Assembly (NCBI GenBank): GCA_035649895.1
Contig: DASRIS010000118.1
Location: 70,169 to 134,168 of the forward strand
From: DASSUC01 sp035649895
Lineage (GTDB): Bacteria > Actinomycetota > Actinomycetes > Mycobacteriales > Micromonosporaceae
Direction of reading: 5' to 3'
Length of the DNA: 64,000 nt
Below, in pieces: positions 1-7,914 of the stretch (position 1 is its first letter; every line of letters begins with the position of its first letter). A program made the translations under genes and the position numbers. Under the pieces are notes generated by a model. The model ran no database searches and was not told the origin of the DNA. It saw only the letters and a program-made list of their open reading frames with translations.

Positions 1-3000
1 ACCCGCGCAACCCGCTCGACGTGCTGGCCCAGCAGGTCATCGCGATGGTCGCCCTGGAGCCGTGGTCGCTGCCAGACCTGACCACACTGGTACGCCGTGC
101 CGCGCCCTTCGCCGAGCTGCCCGACTCGGCCCTGCACGCGGTGCTGGACATGCTCTCCGGGCGCTACCCGTCGACCGCCTTTGCCGAGCTGCGTCCCCGG
201 CTGGTCTGGGACCGGGCCACCGACCAGCTCACCGGCCGTCCCGGCGCGCAGCGGCTCGCGGTGACCAGCGGCGGCACCATCCCGGACCGGGGGCTGTTCG
301 GCGTGTTCCTGGCCGGCAGCGAGCGCGCCGCCCGGGTCGGCGAGCTCGACGAGGAGATGGTGTACGAGTCCCGCGTCGGCGACGTCTTCCTGCTCGGCTC
401 CACCTCGTGGCGGATCGAGGAGATCACGCCCGACCGGGTGCTCGTCTCCCCCGCCCCGGGCCAGGCCGCGCGCATGCCGTTCTGGAAGGGTGACGCGCCG
501 GGGCGACCGGTCGAGCTGGGCCGGGCGATCGGGGCCCGGCTGCGCGGGCTGGCCCGGCTCGGCGAGCCGGCGGCGACGCAGGCCCTGCGCGCGGGCGGGC
601 TGGACGAGTGGGCCGCCGGCAACCTGCTGGCCTACCTGCGCGAGCAGCGCGAGGCGACCCGGCACCTGCCGGACGACCGGACGGTCGTGGTGGAGCGCTT
701 CCGCGACGAGCTGGGCGACTGGCGGCTGGCCGTGCACTGCGTGCTCGGCGCCAAGGTCAATGGCGCCTGGGCACTGGCGATCGGCCGCCGGCTCGGCGAG
801 CGGTACGGCTTCGATGCCCAGGTGCTGCCCTCCGACGACGGGGTCGTGGTGCGGCTGCCAGACATGCTCGACGAGGCGCCAGGCGCCGAGCTGGCCGTCT
901 TCGACCCCGACGAGGTCGCGTCCATTGTGGAGCAGTCGGTCGGCGGCTCGGCGATGTTCGCCTCCCGGTTCCGCGAGTGCGCCGCCCGGGCGCTGCTGCT
1001 GCCGCGCCGCGACCCGCGGCGGCGCCAACCACTGTGGCAGCAGCGGCAGCGGGCGGCCCAGCTGCTCGAGGTGGCCCGGGAGCTCGCCGACTTCCCGATC
1101 ACGCTGGAGGCGGCGCGGGAGTGCCTGCAGGACGTGTTCGACGTGCCCGGGCTCGTCGAGCTGATGCGCGACCTGCGGTCCCGCCGGGTCCGCCTGGTCG
1201 AGGTGGAGACGCCGCGGCCGTCGCCGTTCGCCCGGTCGCTGCTGTTCGGCTATGTCGGCGCCTTCCTCTACGAGGGCGACGCCCCACTGGCCGAGCGCCG
1301 GGCCGCCGCCCTGGCGCTCGACTCCACCCTGCTCGGCGAGCTGCTCGGTCGGGTGGAGCTGCGCGAGCTGCTCGACCCGGGCGTGGTGGCCGAGACCGAG
1401 CGACGGTTGCAGTGGCTGGCCGAGGAGCGCCGGCCCCGCGACGCGGAGGACGTGGCCGAGCTGCTGCGGGTCGTCGGTGACCTGTCGCCGGCCGACGTGG
1501 CTGCCCGCGGCGTGGCCCCGGCCTGGCTGTCCGAGCTGGTCGCGGCGCGGCGGGCGATCCAGGTGCGCATCGCCGGTGAGGAACGGTGGCTGGCGGTGGA
1601 GGACGCCGGCCGGGTGCGCGACGCGCTCGGCGTGGCCCTGCCGGTCGGCGTGCCGCAGGCGTTCCTGGACAGCGGCGACGACCCGCTCGCCGACCTCGTC
1701 GCCCGGTACGCGCGCACCCACGCGCCGTTTACGGCAGGCGCGTGCGCGGCACGGTTCGGGCTTGGTGTGTTCGTGGTCGAGCAGGCGCTGCGCCGGCTCG
1801 CCGCGACCGGCCGGGTCACCTCAGGCGAGCTCACGCCCGGCGGGGCGGGCACCGAGTGGTGCGACGCCGAGGTGCTGCGCCTGCTGCGGCGCCGGTCCCT
1901 CGCGGCGCTGCGCCGGGAGATCGAGCCGGTGCCGGCGCAGGCGTTGACCCTGTTCCTGCCGCGCTGGCAGCACGTTGGCTCGTCCGCCCGCGGGGTGGAG
2001 GCGGTCGCCGCCGCGGTCGAGCAGCTGCAGGGTGCCCCGGTGCCGGCCTCGGCCCTGGAGCGGCTGGTGCTGCCCGCCCGGGTGGCCGACTACACCCCCG
2101 CCTACCTGGACGAGCTGTGCGCCAGCGGCGACGTGGTCTGGGCCGGTGCCGGCGCGATCGCCGGGGGCGACGGCTGGCTCACCCTGGCCTACGCCGACGC
2201 CGCCCCGCTGCTGCTGGCCCCACCCGATGAGGCCCTGGCGCTGACCCCGCTGCACCAGGCGGTCCTGGACGCGCTCGCCGACGGGCAGGCACTGTTCTTC
2301 CGGGCACTGTCCGACCGGCTCGGCGCCCAGGACGACCGCGAGCTGGTCGCCGCCGTGTGGGACCTGGTGTGGGCCGGATGGCTGTCGAACGACACGCTCG
2401 CGCCGGTGCGGGCGCTGCTCTCCGGCGGCTCGGGAGCGCACCGCTCCCGCCCCGCACCCGCCCGCTCGCGGTACCGCCGCCCGGGCCGCGTGGGGCTGCC
2501 GTCCCGCACCGGCCCGCCGACCGCTGCTGGGCGGTGGTACCGGCTGCCGGACCGCGACACCGACCCGACCCGGCGGGCCGCCGCCGCTGCCGACGCGCTG
2601 CTGGAGCGGCACGGCGTGGTGACCCGTGGAGCCGTCGCCGCCGAAGGGGTGGCCGGTGGGTTCGCGGCGGTCTACCCGGTCCTCGCGGCGCTGGAGGAGC
2701 GCGGGGCGGCCCGGCGGGGCTACTTCGTGGAGGGGCTGGGCGCGGCGCAGTTCGCCGTGCCGGGCGCGGTGGACCGGCTGCGGTCGCTCGCCGCCGACGG
2801 CGACGTGCCGGCCGGCCGGGCAGGCGCCGGGACAGACACGGGCCGCACCGGAGGAGGCGCGGGCGGCACCGGGCGCGGCGCGGCCGCCGCCCTGGTGCTC
2901 GCCGCGACCGACCCGGCCAACCCGTACGGCGCCGCGCTGCCCTGGCCGGAACGGATCGTGGACTCCGGGGACGGCGACCCGGCCAGCGCCACCGGCCACC

Positions 3001-3278
3001 GGGCCGGTCGCAAGGCCGGCGCGCTCGTCGTGCTGGTCGCCGGGGCGCTCGCACTCTACGTCGAGCGGGGCGGGCGTACCGTGCTGTCCTATGTGGACGA
3101 CATCGATGCGCTGGAGGTCGCGGCAAAGGCCCTGGCGGACGCGGTGCACGCCGGCGCGCTGGGGGCGCTGTCGGTGGAGCGGGCCGACGGTGCGGCCGTG
3201 CACGCGTCCCCGCTGGCCGACGCGCTGAGCGCGGCCGGGTTCCGGCCGACCCACCGGGGGCTGCGCCTGCGCGGCTGA
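1..3278 (+). CDS. lhr: Lhr-family ATP-dependent helicase, C-terminal part (5' end outside window)
   Basis: The reading frame is open from the first bases of the window, and the first residues (PRNPLDVLAQQ) match the segment that follows helicase motif VI in Lhr-type superfamily 2 helicases. The gene therefore starts upstream, and the two RecA-like motor domains lie outside. What is visible, about 1085 residues, is the long Lhr accessory region: winged-helix and beta-barrel domains, then an actinobacterial extension. A low-complexity basic/Gly-rich linker lies at about residues 800-980. Lhr proteins are 3'-5' DNA/RNA helicases linked to DNA repair. Actinobacterial members are about 1500 residues, which fits with roughly one quarter to one third missing here. 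Family assignment is firm; exact domain borders are approximate. Confidence 0.88.
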   Translation, partial: PRNPLDVLAQQVIAMVALEPWSLPDLTTLVRRAAPFAELPDSALHAVLDMLSGRYPSTAFAELRPRLVWDRATDQLTGRPGAQRLAVTSGGTIPDRGLFGVFLAGSERAARVGELDEEMVYESRVGDVFLLGSTSWRIEEITPDRVLVSPAPGQAARMPFWKGDAPGRPVELGRAIGARLRGLARLGEPAATQALRAGGLDEWAAGNLLAYLREQREATRHLPDDRTVVVERFRDELGDWRLAVHCVLGAKVNGAWALAIGRRLGERYGFDAQVLPSDDGVVVRLPDMLDEAPGAELAVFDPDEVASIVEQSVGGSAMFASRFRECAARALLLPRRDPRRRQPLWQQRQRAAQLLEVARELADFPITLEAARECLQDVFDVPGLVELMRDLRSRRVRLVEVETPRPSPFARSLLFGYVGAFLYEGDAPLAERRAAALALDSTLLGELLGRVELRELLDPGVVAETERRLQWLAEERRPRDAEDVAELLRVVGDLSPADVAARGVAPAWLSELVAARRAIQVRIAGEERWLAVEDAGRVRDALGVALPVGVPQAFLDSGDDPLADLVARYARTHAPFTAGACAARFGLGVFVVEQALRRLAATGRVTSGELTPGGAGTEWCDAEVLRLLRRRSLAALRREIEPVPAQALTLFLPRWQHVGSSARGVEAVAAAVEQLQGAPVPASALERLVLPARVADYTPAYLDELCASGDVVWAGAGAIAGGDGWLTLAYADAAPLLLAPPDEALALTPLHQAVLDALADGQALFFRALSDRLGAQDDRELVAAVWDLVWAGWLSNDTLAPVRALLSGGSGAHRSRPAPARSRYRRPGRVGLPSRTGPPTAAGRWYRLPDRDTDPTRRAAAAADALLERHGVVTRGAVAAEGVAGGFAAVYPVLAALEERGAARRGYFVEGLGAAQFAVPGAVDRLRSLAADGDVPAGRAGAGTDTGRTGGGAGGTGRGAAAALVLAATDPANPYGAALPWPERIVDSGDGDPASATGHRAGRKAGALVVLVAGALALYVERGGRTVLSYVDDIDALEVAAKALADAVHAGALGALSVERADGAAVHASPLADALSAAGFRPTHRGLRLRG

Positions 3279-3306
3279 CCGGCGCCGGGTTTGGCACGAT
3301 CGGCAG

Positions 3307-4548
3307 GTGCCCCTGACCGCGTCCCGCGCCTTGATCCGCCAGACCGAGCGCTGGTTCGTCCAGCGCGGCGTGCCGACCCTGATCGAGGGGTACGGCTTCG
3401 TCGCCCACGTGCTGCCGCGCATGCTGCCGTTCCTGGCACTGACCGCACTTGGCAGCCTCACCTGGCTGGTGCCCGCGCCGCCCGGCCCGTACGGGCGGCT
3501 GCTGCTCCTGCTCGCCGTGGCGGTGCTGGGCGTGGGCGGGTGGCTGGCGCTCACCGCGTTCGGCCGGCGGGCGCCTCGCCCCACCCGGGTCACCACAGCC
3601 GCCCTCCTGGCGGCGTACGCCGCGCTGCCGGCGCTCGTACCCCTGCTCGTTGTCGCCGGGTACGGCAGCGAGCGGGCGGAACAGGTCCTCCGCCAGCCCT
3701 CCGGCGCCGCGGTGGCGAGCTTCGCCGGCGCGCACCTGCTGGCGTTCGTCACGGCGTGGCTGGTGACCGCGTACGGCCTGGTGCCGCTGACCCGGCGGGC
3801 GGTCGAGGACGCGGTGCGGGACATGCGCAACAGCGTGAAGCTGCAAGGCCGGGCGCTGCCGATGCTGCTCTTCGTCACACTGTTCTTCTTCTTCACCGGC
3901 GAGCTGTGGCAGGCGATGAACCGGCTGACCTGGTGGCGCATGCTGCTCGTGGTCGCGCTGTTCGCCGCGGTCACGGTGCTCGCCGCGGCGGCCCGGCTGC
4001 GGGACGAGATCGGCCGGGTGGAGCAGGACCTCAGCCAACCCCGCCTCAACGCGGCGTGCCGGGAGACGCCGCTGGCCGACGTACCCCTGGTCGAGATCGT
4101 GCCGGACGGGGCGCTGCAGGCCCGGCCGCTGGAGGCACGCCAGGTCGGCAACCTCCTGGTCGGGCTGGCAATGCGCCAACTGGTGCAGGCCAGCCTGGTC
4201 GGGATGGGCCTATTCGCGTTCTTCATGGTGCTCGGCGCGATCGTGGTGGACCCGGCAACCGCCGAGCAGTGGCTCGGCGAGCCGGCCCGGCCCTGGGTGT
4301 GGCTGCCTGAGCTCCCGGCCGCGCTGCCCCGGGCAGCGGTGATTCTGGCCGGCTTCGGCAGCATGTACTTTGCCGTGACCTCGATGAGCGACAGCGAGCA
4401 CCGGCGGCAGTTCTTCGCGCCGATCCTGGAGGAGGTGGAGCGCACCCTCGCGGTACGGGCGGTCTACCTGGCGGTGCGCGAGGTCGTGCTGCCGCCGTCA
4501 CCGGGGCGGGCGGGCGCCCCGGCCCGCTCCGCGGACCAGGGTGGGTAG
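3307..4548 (+). CDS. polytopic membrane protein, function unknown
   Basis: 413 residues with a GTG start 28 bp after the lhr stop, so it may be co-transcribed with lhr. Hydrophobic segments are visible near residues 38-57, 60-82, 90-112, 126-148, 178-198, 205-228, 290-315 and 340-362, giving about eight membrane helices. A soluble stretch rich in Arg/Glu lies between roughly 230 and 285 and is probably cytoplasmic. I recognise no catalytic motif or named family. Codon use matches the neighbours, so it looks like a resident gene. It is best described as a conserved-type integral membrane protein without assigned role. Confidence 0.8.
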   Translation: MPLTASRALIRQTERWFVQRGVPTLIEGYGFVAHVLPRMLPFLALTALGSLTWLVPAPPGPYGRLLLLLAVAVLGVGGWLALTAFGRRAPRPTRVTTAALLAAYAALPALVPLLVVAGYGSERAEQVLRQPSGAAVASFAGAHLLAFVTAWLVTAYGLVPLTRRAVEDAVRDMRNSVKLQGRALPMLLFVTLFFFFTGELWQAMNRLTWWRMLLVVALFAAVTVLAAAARLRDEIGRVEQDLSQPRLNAACRETPLADVPLVEIVPDGALQARPLEARQVGNLLVGLAMRQLVQASLVGMGLFAFFMVLGAIVVDPATAEQWLGEPARPWVWLPELPAALPRAAVILAGFGSMYFAVTSMSDSEHRRQFFAPILEEVERTLAVRAVYLAVREVVLPPSPGRAGAPARSADQGG

Positions 4549-4605
4549 CCCGGGAGCGGCGGCGGAGGGCAGGCCCGACCTGCGCCGGCCAGCTAAACGC
4601 CAGTT

Positions 4606-4638
4606 GCCCCGAGAGGACAGCACGGTGTCCTTTGGGGC
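4606..4638. terminator. hairpin downstream of the membrane protein gene
   Basis: GCCCC at 4606-4610 pairs with GGGGC at 4634-4638, and AGGACA pairs with TGTCCT inside it, closing on a six-base loop. It lies 57 bp after the stop of the upstream gene. There is no clean U-tract, as is common in high-GC actinomycetes. It could end the lhr/membrane-protein transcript. Confidence 0.55.
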
Positions 4639-4803
4639 GCCAGCTAGGTATTGGGTAGTCAGGGCAGCCCGTTACGCACCTCGGATGATGGTGGACAGGA
4701 AGCGCACTGCCCCCCACTCGTGCCCATAGCCCCACCACCGGGCGATCTGCCTGCTCGGGCAGGCTCGGCTCGATCCAAACCAGCCGACCAGCGAGTATGA
4801 CCT

Positions 4804-5118
4804 GTGTCTACAATCGTCTACGATGAGGTCGTGCCCGAGGAGATCTACGAGTTCGGCGACGACAGTTACGCCGCCGCGATCGCGGTCGGGGTCGACGTGC
4901 TCACGGTGCTCGCCGTGCTTTACGGGCACCCGGTCCATCGACGGTTCGTCGGCACCACCGGCCTGATCGTCACCGGGCGAACGCCGACGGGGCAAATCAT
5001 CAGCATCGGCTTACTGGAGCTGCCCGGCCGCGACAACGTGTATCGGGTGGCCGAGGTGACGGTGCTGCCGCCCGAGCAGGCCGCGGCGGCCGAGAAACGA
5101 TTGGAGGGTGAGATCTGA
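4804..5118 (+). CDS. small BrnT/ParE-like putative toxin
   Basis: 104 residues if the GTG at 4804 is used, or 95 if the GTG at 4831 is used. The second half is strand-rich (RRFV, then a GRTPTGQIISIGL strand pair, then YRVAEVTVLPPEQA). This resembles the compact beta-sheet of BrnT/RelE-fold toxins, where a short conserved stretch of strands is followed by a C-terminal helix. The stop overlaps the start of the next gene by one base (TGATG), so the two are translationally coupled in a toxin-first order like brnT-brnA. This is inference from layout and weak resemblance; no catalytic residue can be asserted. It could also be another small regulatory protein. Confidence 0.5.
   Translation: MSTIVYDEVVPEEIYEFGDDSYAAAIAVGVDVLTVLAVLYGHPVHRRFVGTTGLIVTGRTPTGQIISIGLLELPGRDNVYRVAEVTVLPPEQAAAAEKRLEGEI
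4805..4824 (+). promoter_or_regulatory. 10-bp direct repeat with -10-like TACAAT at the toxin-like gene start
   Basis: GTCTACAATC is followed directly by GTCTACGATG, two near-identical 10-mers. The first contains TACAAT (4809-4814), a good -10 hexamer. The repeat overlaps the first codons if translation starts at 4804. That makes the in-frame GTG at 4831 a real alternative start, and suggests the repeat could be an operator for the downstream ribbon-helix-helix protein. No clear -35 is visible. Confidence 0.35.
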
Positions 5119-5414
5119 TGACAACCCGTGACGAGTTGCGAAGGGCGATGACAGAGCAAGACTTCACCGAAGGTGAGGTCGTCACTGGTCAGCGCCCGAT
5201 GTCGGTCGTGTTCTCCTTCCGCGCCCCGGCCGAGTGGTCTCAGGAGATCGTGGCAGAGATGCAGCGTCGTGGCCTGGACAACCCGAGCCAGCTCATGAAG
5301 GCGCTCCTGCGCGAAGGACTCGATCGAGCTGCCACCGGCGGCAGGCGGGTCGTCACTGTGCGCGTGGACGACCTACATCGGGCTATCGACTCGGTGACGC
5401 GCGCCGCTGCGTAG
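5118..5414 (+). CDS. ribbon-helix-helix putative antitoxin
   Basis: 98 residues, overlapping the upstream gene by one base. The centre (residues 31-68) reads as an RHH-type DNA-binding unit: a strand with SVVFSFRAP, then helices ending in NPSQLMKALLREGLDRA. A second strand-like stretch (RRVVTVRVDDLHRAIDSV) follows at the C-terminus. RHH proteins of this size typically neutralise a partner toxin and repress their own operon. The partner here is the preceding BrnT-like gene. The stop lies only 10 bp before the left end of the insertion sequence, so the element landed just behind the pair. Function is inferred from fold pattern and coupling. Confidence 0.55.
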   Translation: MTTRDELRRAMTEQDFTEGEVVTGQRPMSVVFSFRAPAEWSQEIVAEMQRRGLDNPSQLMKALLREGLDRAATGGRRVVTVRVDDLHRAIDSVTRAAA

Positions 5415-5424
5415 CGCCGCTCCG

Positions 5425-5446
5425 GGAGGACTTCCCAAAACATATT
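5425..5446 (+). repeat. left terminal inverted repeat of the IS
   Basis: 22-bp end beginning GGAGGACTTCCC; it differs from the inverted right end at two positions (13 and 18). Confidence 0.85.
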
Positions 5447-6277
5447 TTAAATGGGGTTCCAGTACAGGCCGTACACCCGGAAGACCTCCAGCTTGGTCAC
5501 GGTGCGTAGCACCGCAGGGAGCTCCTCCAACGACCGGCGGAAGCCGGTCTTGAGAACCTTCCAACACCTCAGATGCGCGATCGCACGCTCCACGGCGGCC
5601 CGGATCCGGTTCAACGCGGTGTTGCCGGCATGGCGGACCTCGGTCAGCTCCCGGCCCGGCGGCTTCTTGTACGGGGTACGGATCCTGGTCCCTTGGTACC
5701 CTTTGTCCCCGATCATCCCCGTCCCGTCCTGCTCGTAGTGCCCTACCCACCGCGCGGCGATGCCGGACTCGCCAAACGCCCTACTGTCGTGCATGGACCC
5801 CGGGCACGGGTCACCGACATCGGCCAACCGCCCCGACAGGGTGGCCACCACCTGCACGTTCTGCCCGCAGTACCTTTTCTTGTCCGAGAACAGGCCGCCC
5901 ACCCGGTCGCGTTCCCCAATGGGGACCACCAGCCCGTCCACCAGCGCCGCCTCCCGCTGGGCCTGGGCACGGACCTGCTCATACAGCGGCGCGAGCACCA
6001 GGTCGACCAGTACCTCCAGCTCGTCCTGGTAGCGCCCCACCGTGCTCGACCCACACCCGAACAGCTCCCCGAGCACATCGGGCGGCAGGTTGTGCCGCAG
6101 CGCGAACAGCACCATCACCAGCGCGGTATACAAGGGCAGAACCCGGGGCCGGCCTGTCGGCGCGTCCCACTCGACCATCGAGGCCAACTGCCCGTACAGC
6201 CAGTCCACTTGCTCCTGGTCCTGCCCGGTCATACGCTCGCACCGCGGCGGCCGGCCGTCGGTTGTCTGAGTCCACAC
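5447..6277 (-). CDS. IS5-family transposase (DDE_4-type)
   Basis: 276 residues, single frame, apparently intact. The N-terminal part holds a helix-turn-helix region (around LPPDVLGELFGCGSSTVGRY). The DDE catalytic triad of IS5-like elements is recognisable: Asp in ALVDGLVVP, Asp in IGDKGYQG and Glu in AVERAIAHLRCWK, with the family's PGSMHDSRAF segment between the first two. An internal ATG at 6232 is an alternative start. The TAA stop lies right at the inner edge of the left inverted repeat. Because the ends and the frame are intact, the element may still be mobile. Confidence 0.88.
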   Translation of the reverse strand: MWTQTTDGRPPRCERMTGQDQEQVDWLYGQLASMVEWDAPTGRPRVLPLYTALVMVLFALRHNLPPDVLGELFGCGSSTVGRYQDELEVLVDLVLAPLYEQVRAQAQREAALVDGLVVPIGERDRVGGLFSDKKRYCGQNVQVVATLSGRLADVGDPCPGSMHDSRAFGESGIAARWVGHYEQDGTGMIGDKGYQGTRIRTPYKKPPGRELTEVRHAGNTALNRIRAAVERAIAHLRCWKVLKTGFRRSLEELPAVLRTVTKLEVFRVYGLYWNPI

Positions 6278-6392
6278 AACCCAGATGACCTACACGATGC
6301 CGGCCGCTGCGCCCGCGAACGACACACGCGACGCTGGTCACCCCATGGGAGCCACCGACCGTTACATCAATCTTTGTGATACCGAACTGGGC

Positions 6393-6414
6393 AATAGGTT
6401 TCGGGAAGTCCTCC
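6393..6414 (-). repeat. right terminal inverted repeat of the IS
   Basis: Read on the minus strand it begins GGAGGACTTCCC and matches the left end at 20 of 22 positions. Confidence 0.85.
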
Positions 6415-6906
6415 GGGTGGCGAGGTCGATAGTGTCGTCGCTGGGTTTCGGCGTCGAGGTTGGCGAGGGCCCGCGGATCGTGGACGCCCACCCGGCGGCG
6501 GTACTCGGCTCGCTGGTCGGATACGTGGACAGCGCCTGGTCGCCGCGGGGAGTCTGCCGCCAGCTGGTCGCGTCCCTTGATGACGCCCTACACGACCCGC
6601 TGACCGGCGCACCCAACCGGGCGACCGCCCTGGCCATTGACCTCGAAAAGCCAAGTGGTCGACGCGAGCGGCAAGCCGGTGGCAGGCAAGTCGGCCTCCG
6701 GCTGCATCTCGCCCGTGACGACGGTCCAGAGGTAGACGATGCGTGCCTGAGTGTTAGGCGAGCGTCCCCCACTGCGCCGGTCAGGAGGCATGCGCGCATA
6801 CGTTCGCCCCGGCCGGGGCGCCCGCTCCCGGCTGCGCCATCACGTCACCGTCACGCCCTCCGGGTGGGCAGCCGTTGCTGCGGCGGCGCATGAAAAGGTG
6901 GAGCGC
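6415..6906. other. 492 bp with no intact gene; possible gene remnant
   Basis: Between the IS right end and the next gene no complete reading frame convinces. On the plus strand a high-GC3 stretch at about 6470-6650 reads VDAHPAAVLGSLVGYVDSAW and then DALHDPLTGAPNRATA. The latter resembles the entry motif of GGDEF domains (HDPLTGLPNRA). It loses coding character within some 20 codons. On the minus strand a 67-codon frame at 6588-6791 is the only other candidate. I read this as debris of a larger gene cut by insertion and deletion. The GGDEF link is tentative. Confidence 0.35.
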
Positions 6907-7914
6907 ATGCGCCTGGTCGTCTTCACCGAGCCCCAGCTCGGCGCCGCCTACACCGACCTGCTCACCGTCGCCCGCCACGCCGAGGAGCTGGGCTTCGACG
7001 GGTTCTTCCGGTCCGACCACTACCTGACCATGGGTGGCTCGGACGGGCTGCCCGGCCCGACCGACGCGTGGGCCACGCTGGCGGCGCTCGCGGTGCAGAC
7101 CTCCCGGATCCGGCTCGGGACGCTGGTCACCTCGGCGACGTTCCGGCTGCCCGGGCCGCTGGCGATCAGCGTCGCCCAGGTGGACCAGATGAGCGGCGGC
7201 CGGGTCGAGCTGGGCCTGGGCGCCGGGTGGTACGAGGCCGAGCACACCGCGTACGGCATCCCGTTCCCGCCCGTACGGGAGCGCTTCGACCGGCTCAGCG
7301 AGCAGCTGGCCATCGTCACCGGCCTGTGGGGCACCCCGCCCGGCGAGCGGTTCACGTTCCGGGGCGGCTACTACGACCTGGTCGACTCGCCAGCCCTGCC
7401 CAAGCCGGCCCAGTCCCCCGGACCGCCGGTCATCGTGGGCGGCCAGGGGCGCCGCCGTACCCCTGAGCTCGCCGCCCGGTACGCCGACGAGTACAACGTG
7501 CCCTTTGCCACGCTCGACGAGACGCGGCAGGCGTACGAGCGGGTGGCGCAGGCATGCGAGAAGGCCGACCGGGACGCGGCCGGGCGCGCTCCGCTGGTCC
7601 TCTCGGTCGCGCAGCCGGTGGCGTGCGGGCGCACCGAGACGCAGGCCCGCAAGCGGGCCCTGGCGTTCGGCCGTACGCCGCCGCTGTACGGCACCCCGGC
7701 GCAGGTGGTCGACCAGATCGGGGAGCTGGCCGAGCTGGGCACCAGCCGGCTCTACCTACAGGTTCTCGACCTGTCCGACCTCGACCACCTGGACCTGCTC
7801 GCCACCGAGGTGGCACCTCAGCTGGGTCGGGCCGATGTGTCCCAGCCGGGTCAGGCTGAAGTGTCCCAGCTGAGGCGGGCCGGAGTGTCCCAGCCGGGGC
7901 GGGCGGATGGGTGA
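6907..7914 (+). CDS. LLM-class F420/FMN-dependent oxidoreductase
   Basis: 335 residues from the ATG at 6907, chosen because AAGGTGGAG stands just upstream and because the family begins with a strand like MRLVVFTEP. The luciferase-like TIM-barrel pattern is clear: HAEELGFDGFFRSDHY near the N-terminus, DAWATLAALA, IRLGTLVTSATFR, the cofactor-loop signature GRVELGLGAGW, and PVIVGGQGRR. Substrate cannot be told from sequence; F420 is likely in an actinomycete. The C-terminus carries three 8-residue repeats encoded by 24-bp units, which normal members lack. The gene ends 8 bp inside the following acetyltransferase gene, so the pair is probably one operon. Confidence 0.85.
   Translation: MRLVVFTEPQLGAAYTDLLTVARHAEELGFDGFFRSDHYLTMGGSDGLPGPTDAWATLAALAVQTSRIRLGTLVTSATFRLPGPLAISVAQVDQMSGGRVELGLGAGWYEAEHTAYGIPFPPVRERFDRLSEQLAIVTGLWGTPPGERFTFRGGYYDLVDSPALPKPAQSPGPPVIVGGQGRRRTPELAARYADEYNVPFATLDETRQAYERVAQACEKADRDAAGRAPLVLSVAQPVACGRTETQARKRALAFGRTPPLYGTPAQVVDQIGELAELGTSRLYLQVLDLSDLDHLDLLATEVAPQLGRADVSQPGQAEVSQLRRAGVSQPGRADG
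7834..7905 (+). repeat. three 24-bp tandem units at the 3' end of the oxidoreductase gene
   Basis: Units at 7834-7857, 7858-7881 and 7882-7905 share the core GTGTCCCAGC and encode (D/E/G)VSQ(P/L)xxA. The phase is kept, so the protein simply gains an 8-residue repeat tail. A more degenerate copy precedes them. Confidence 0.8.

Larger units (their letters stand above)
5425..6414 (-). mobile_element. complete IS5-family-like insertion sequence, about 990 bp
   Basis: The left end at 5425-5446 and the right end at 6393-6414 are inverted copies of each other: 20 of 22 bases match, including the outer twelve (GGAGGACTTCCC). The single transposase gene lies inside on the minus strand. I see no convincing target-site duplication: the bases outside the repeats (CCG on the left, GGG on the right) do not form a direct repeat. 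The element is therefore either old or its flank has since changed. The right flank is a stretch with no intact gene. Confidence 0.85.

Noticed and set aside
1821..4445. Long open frames on the minus strand opposite lhr and the membrane protein gene (up to 874 codons)
   Set aside because: They are antisense to well-supported genes, rich in Arg/Ala/Ser/Pro/His, and arise because high GC3 suppresses stop codons on the opposite strand.
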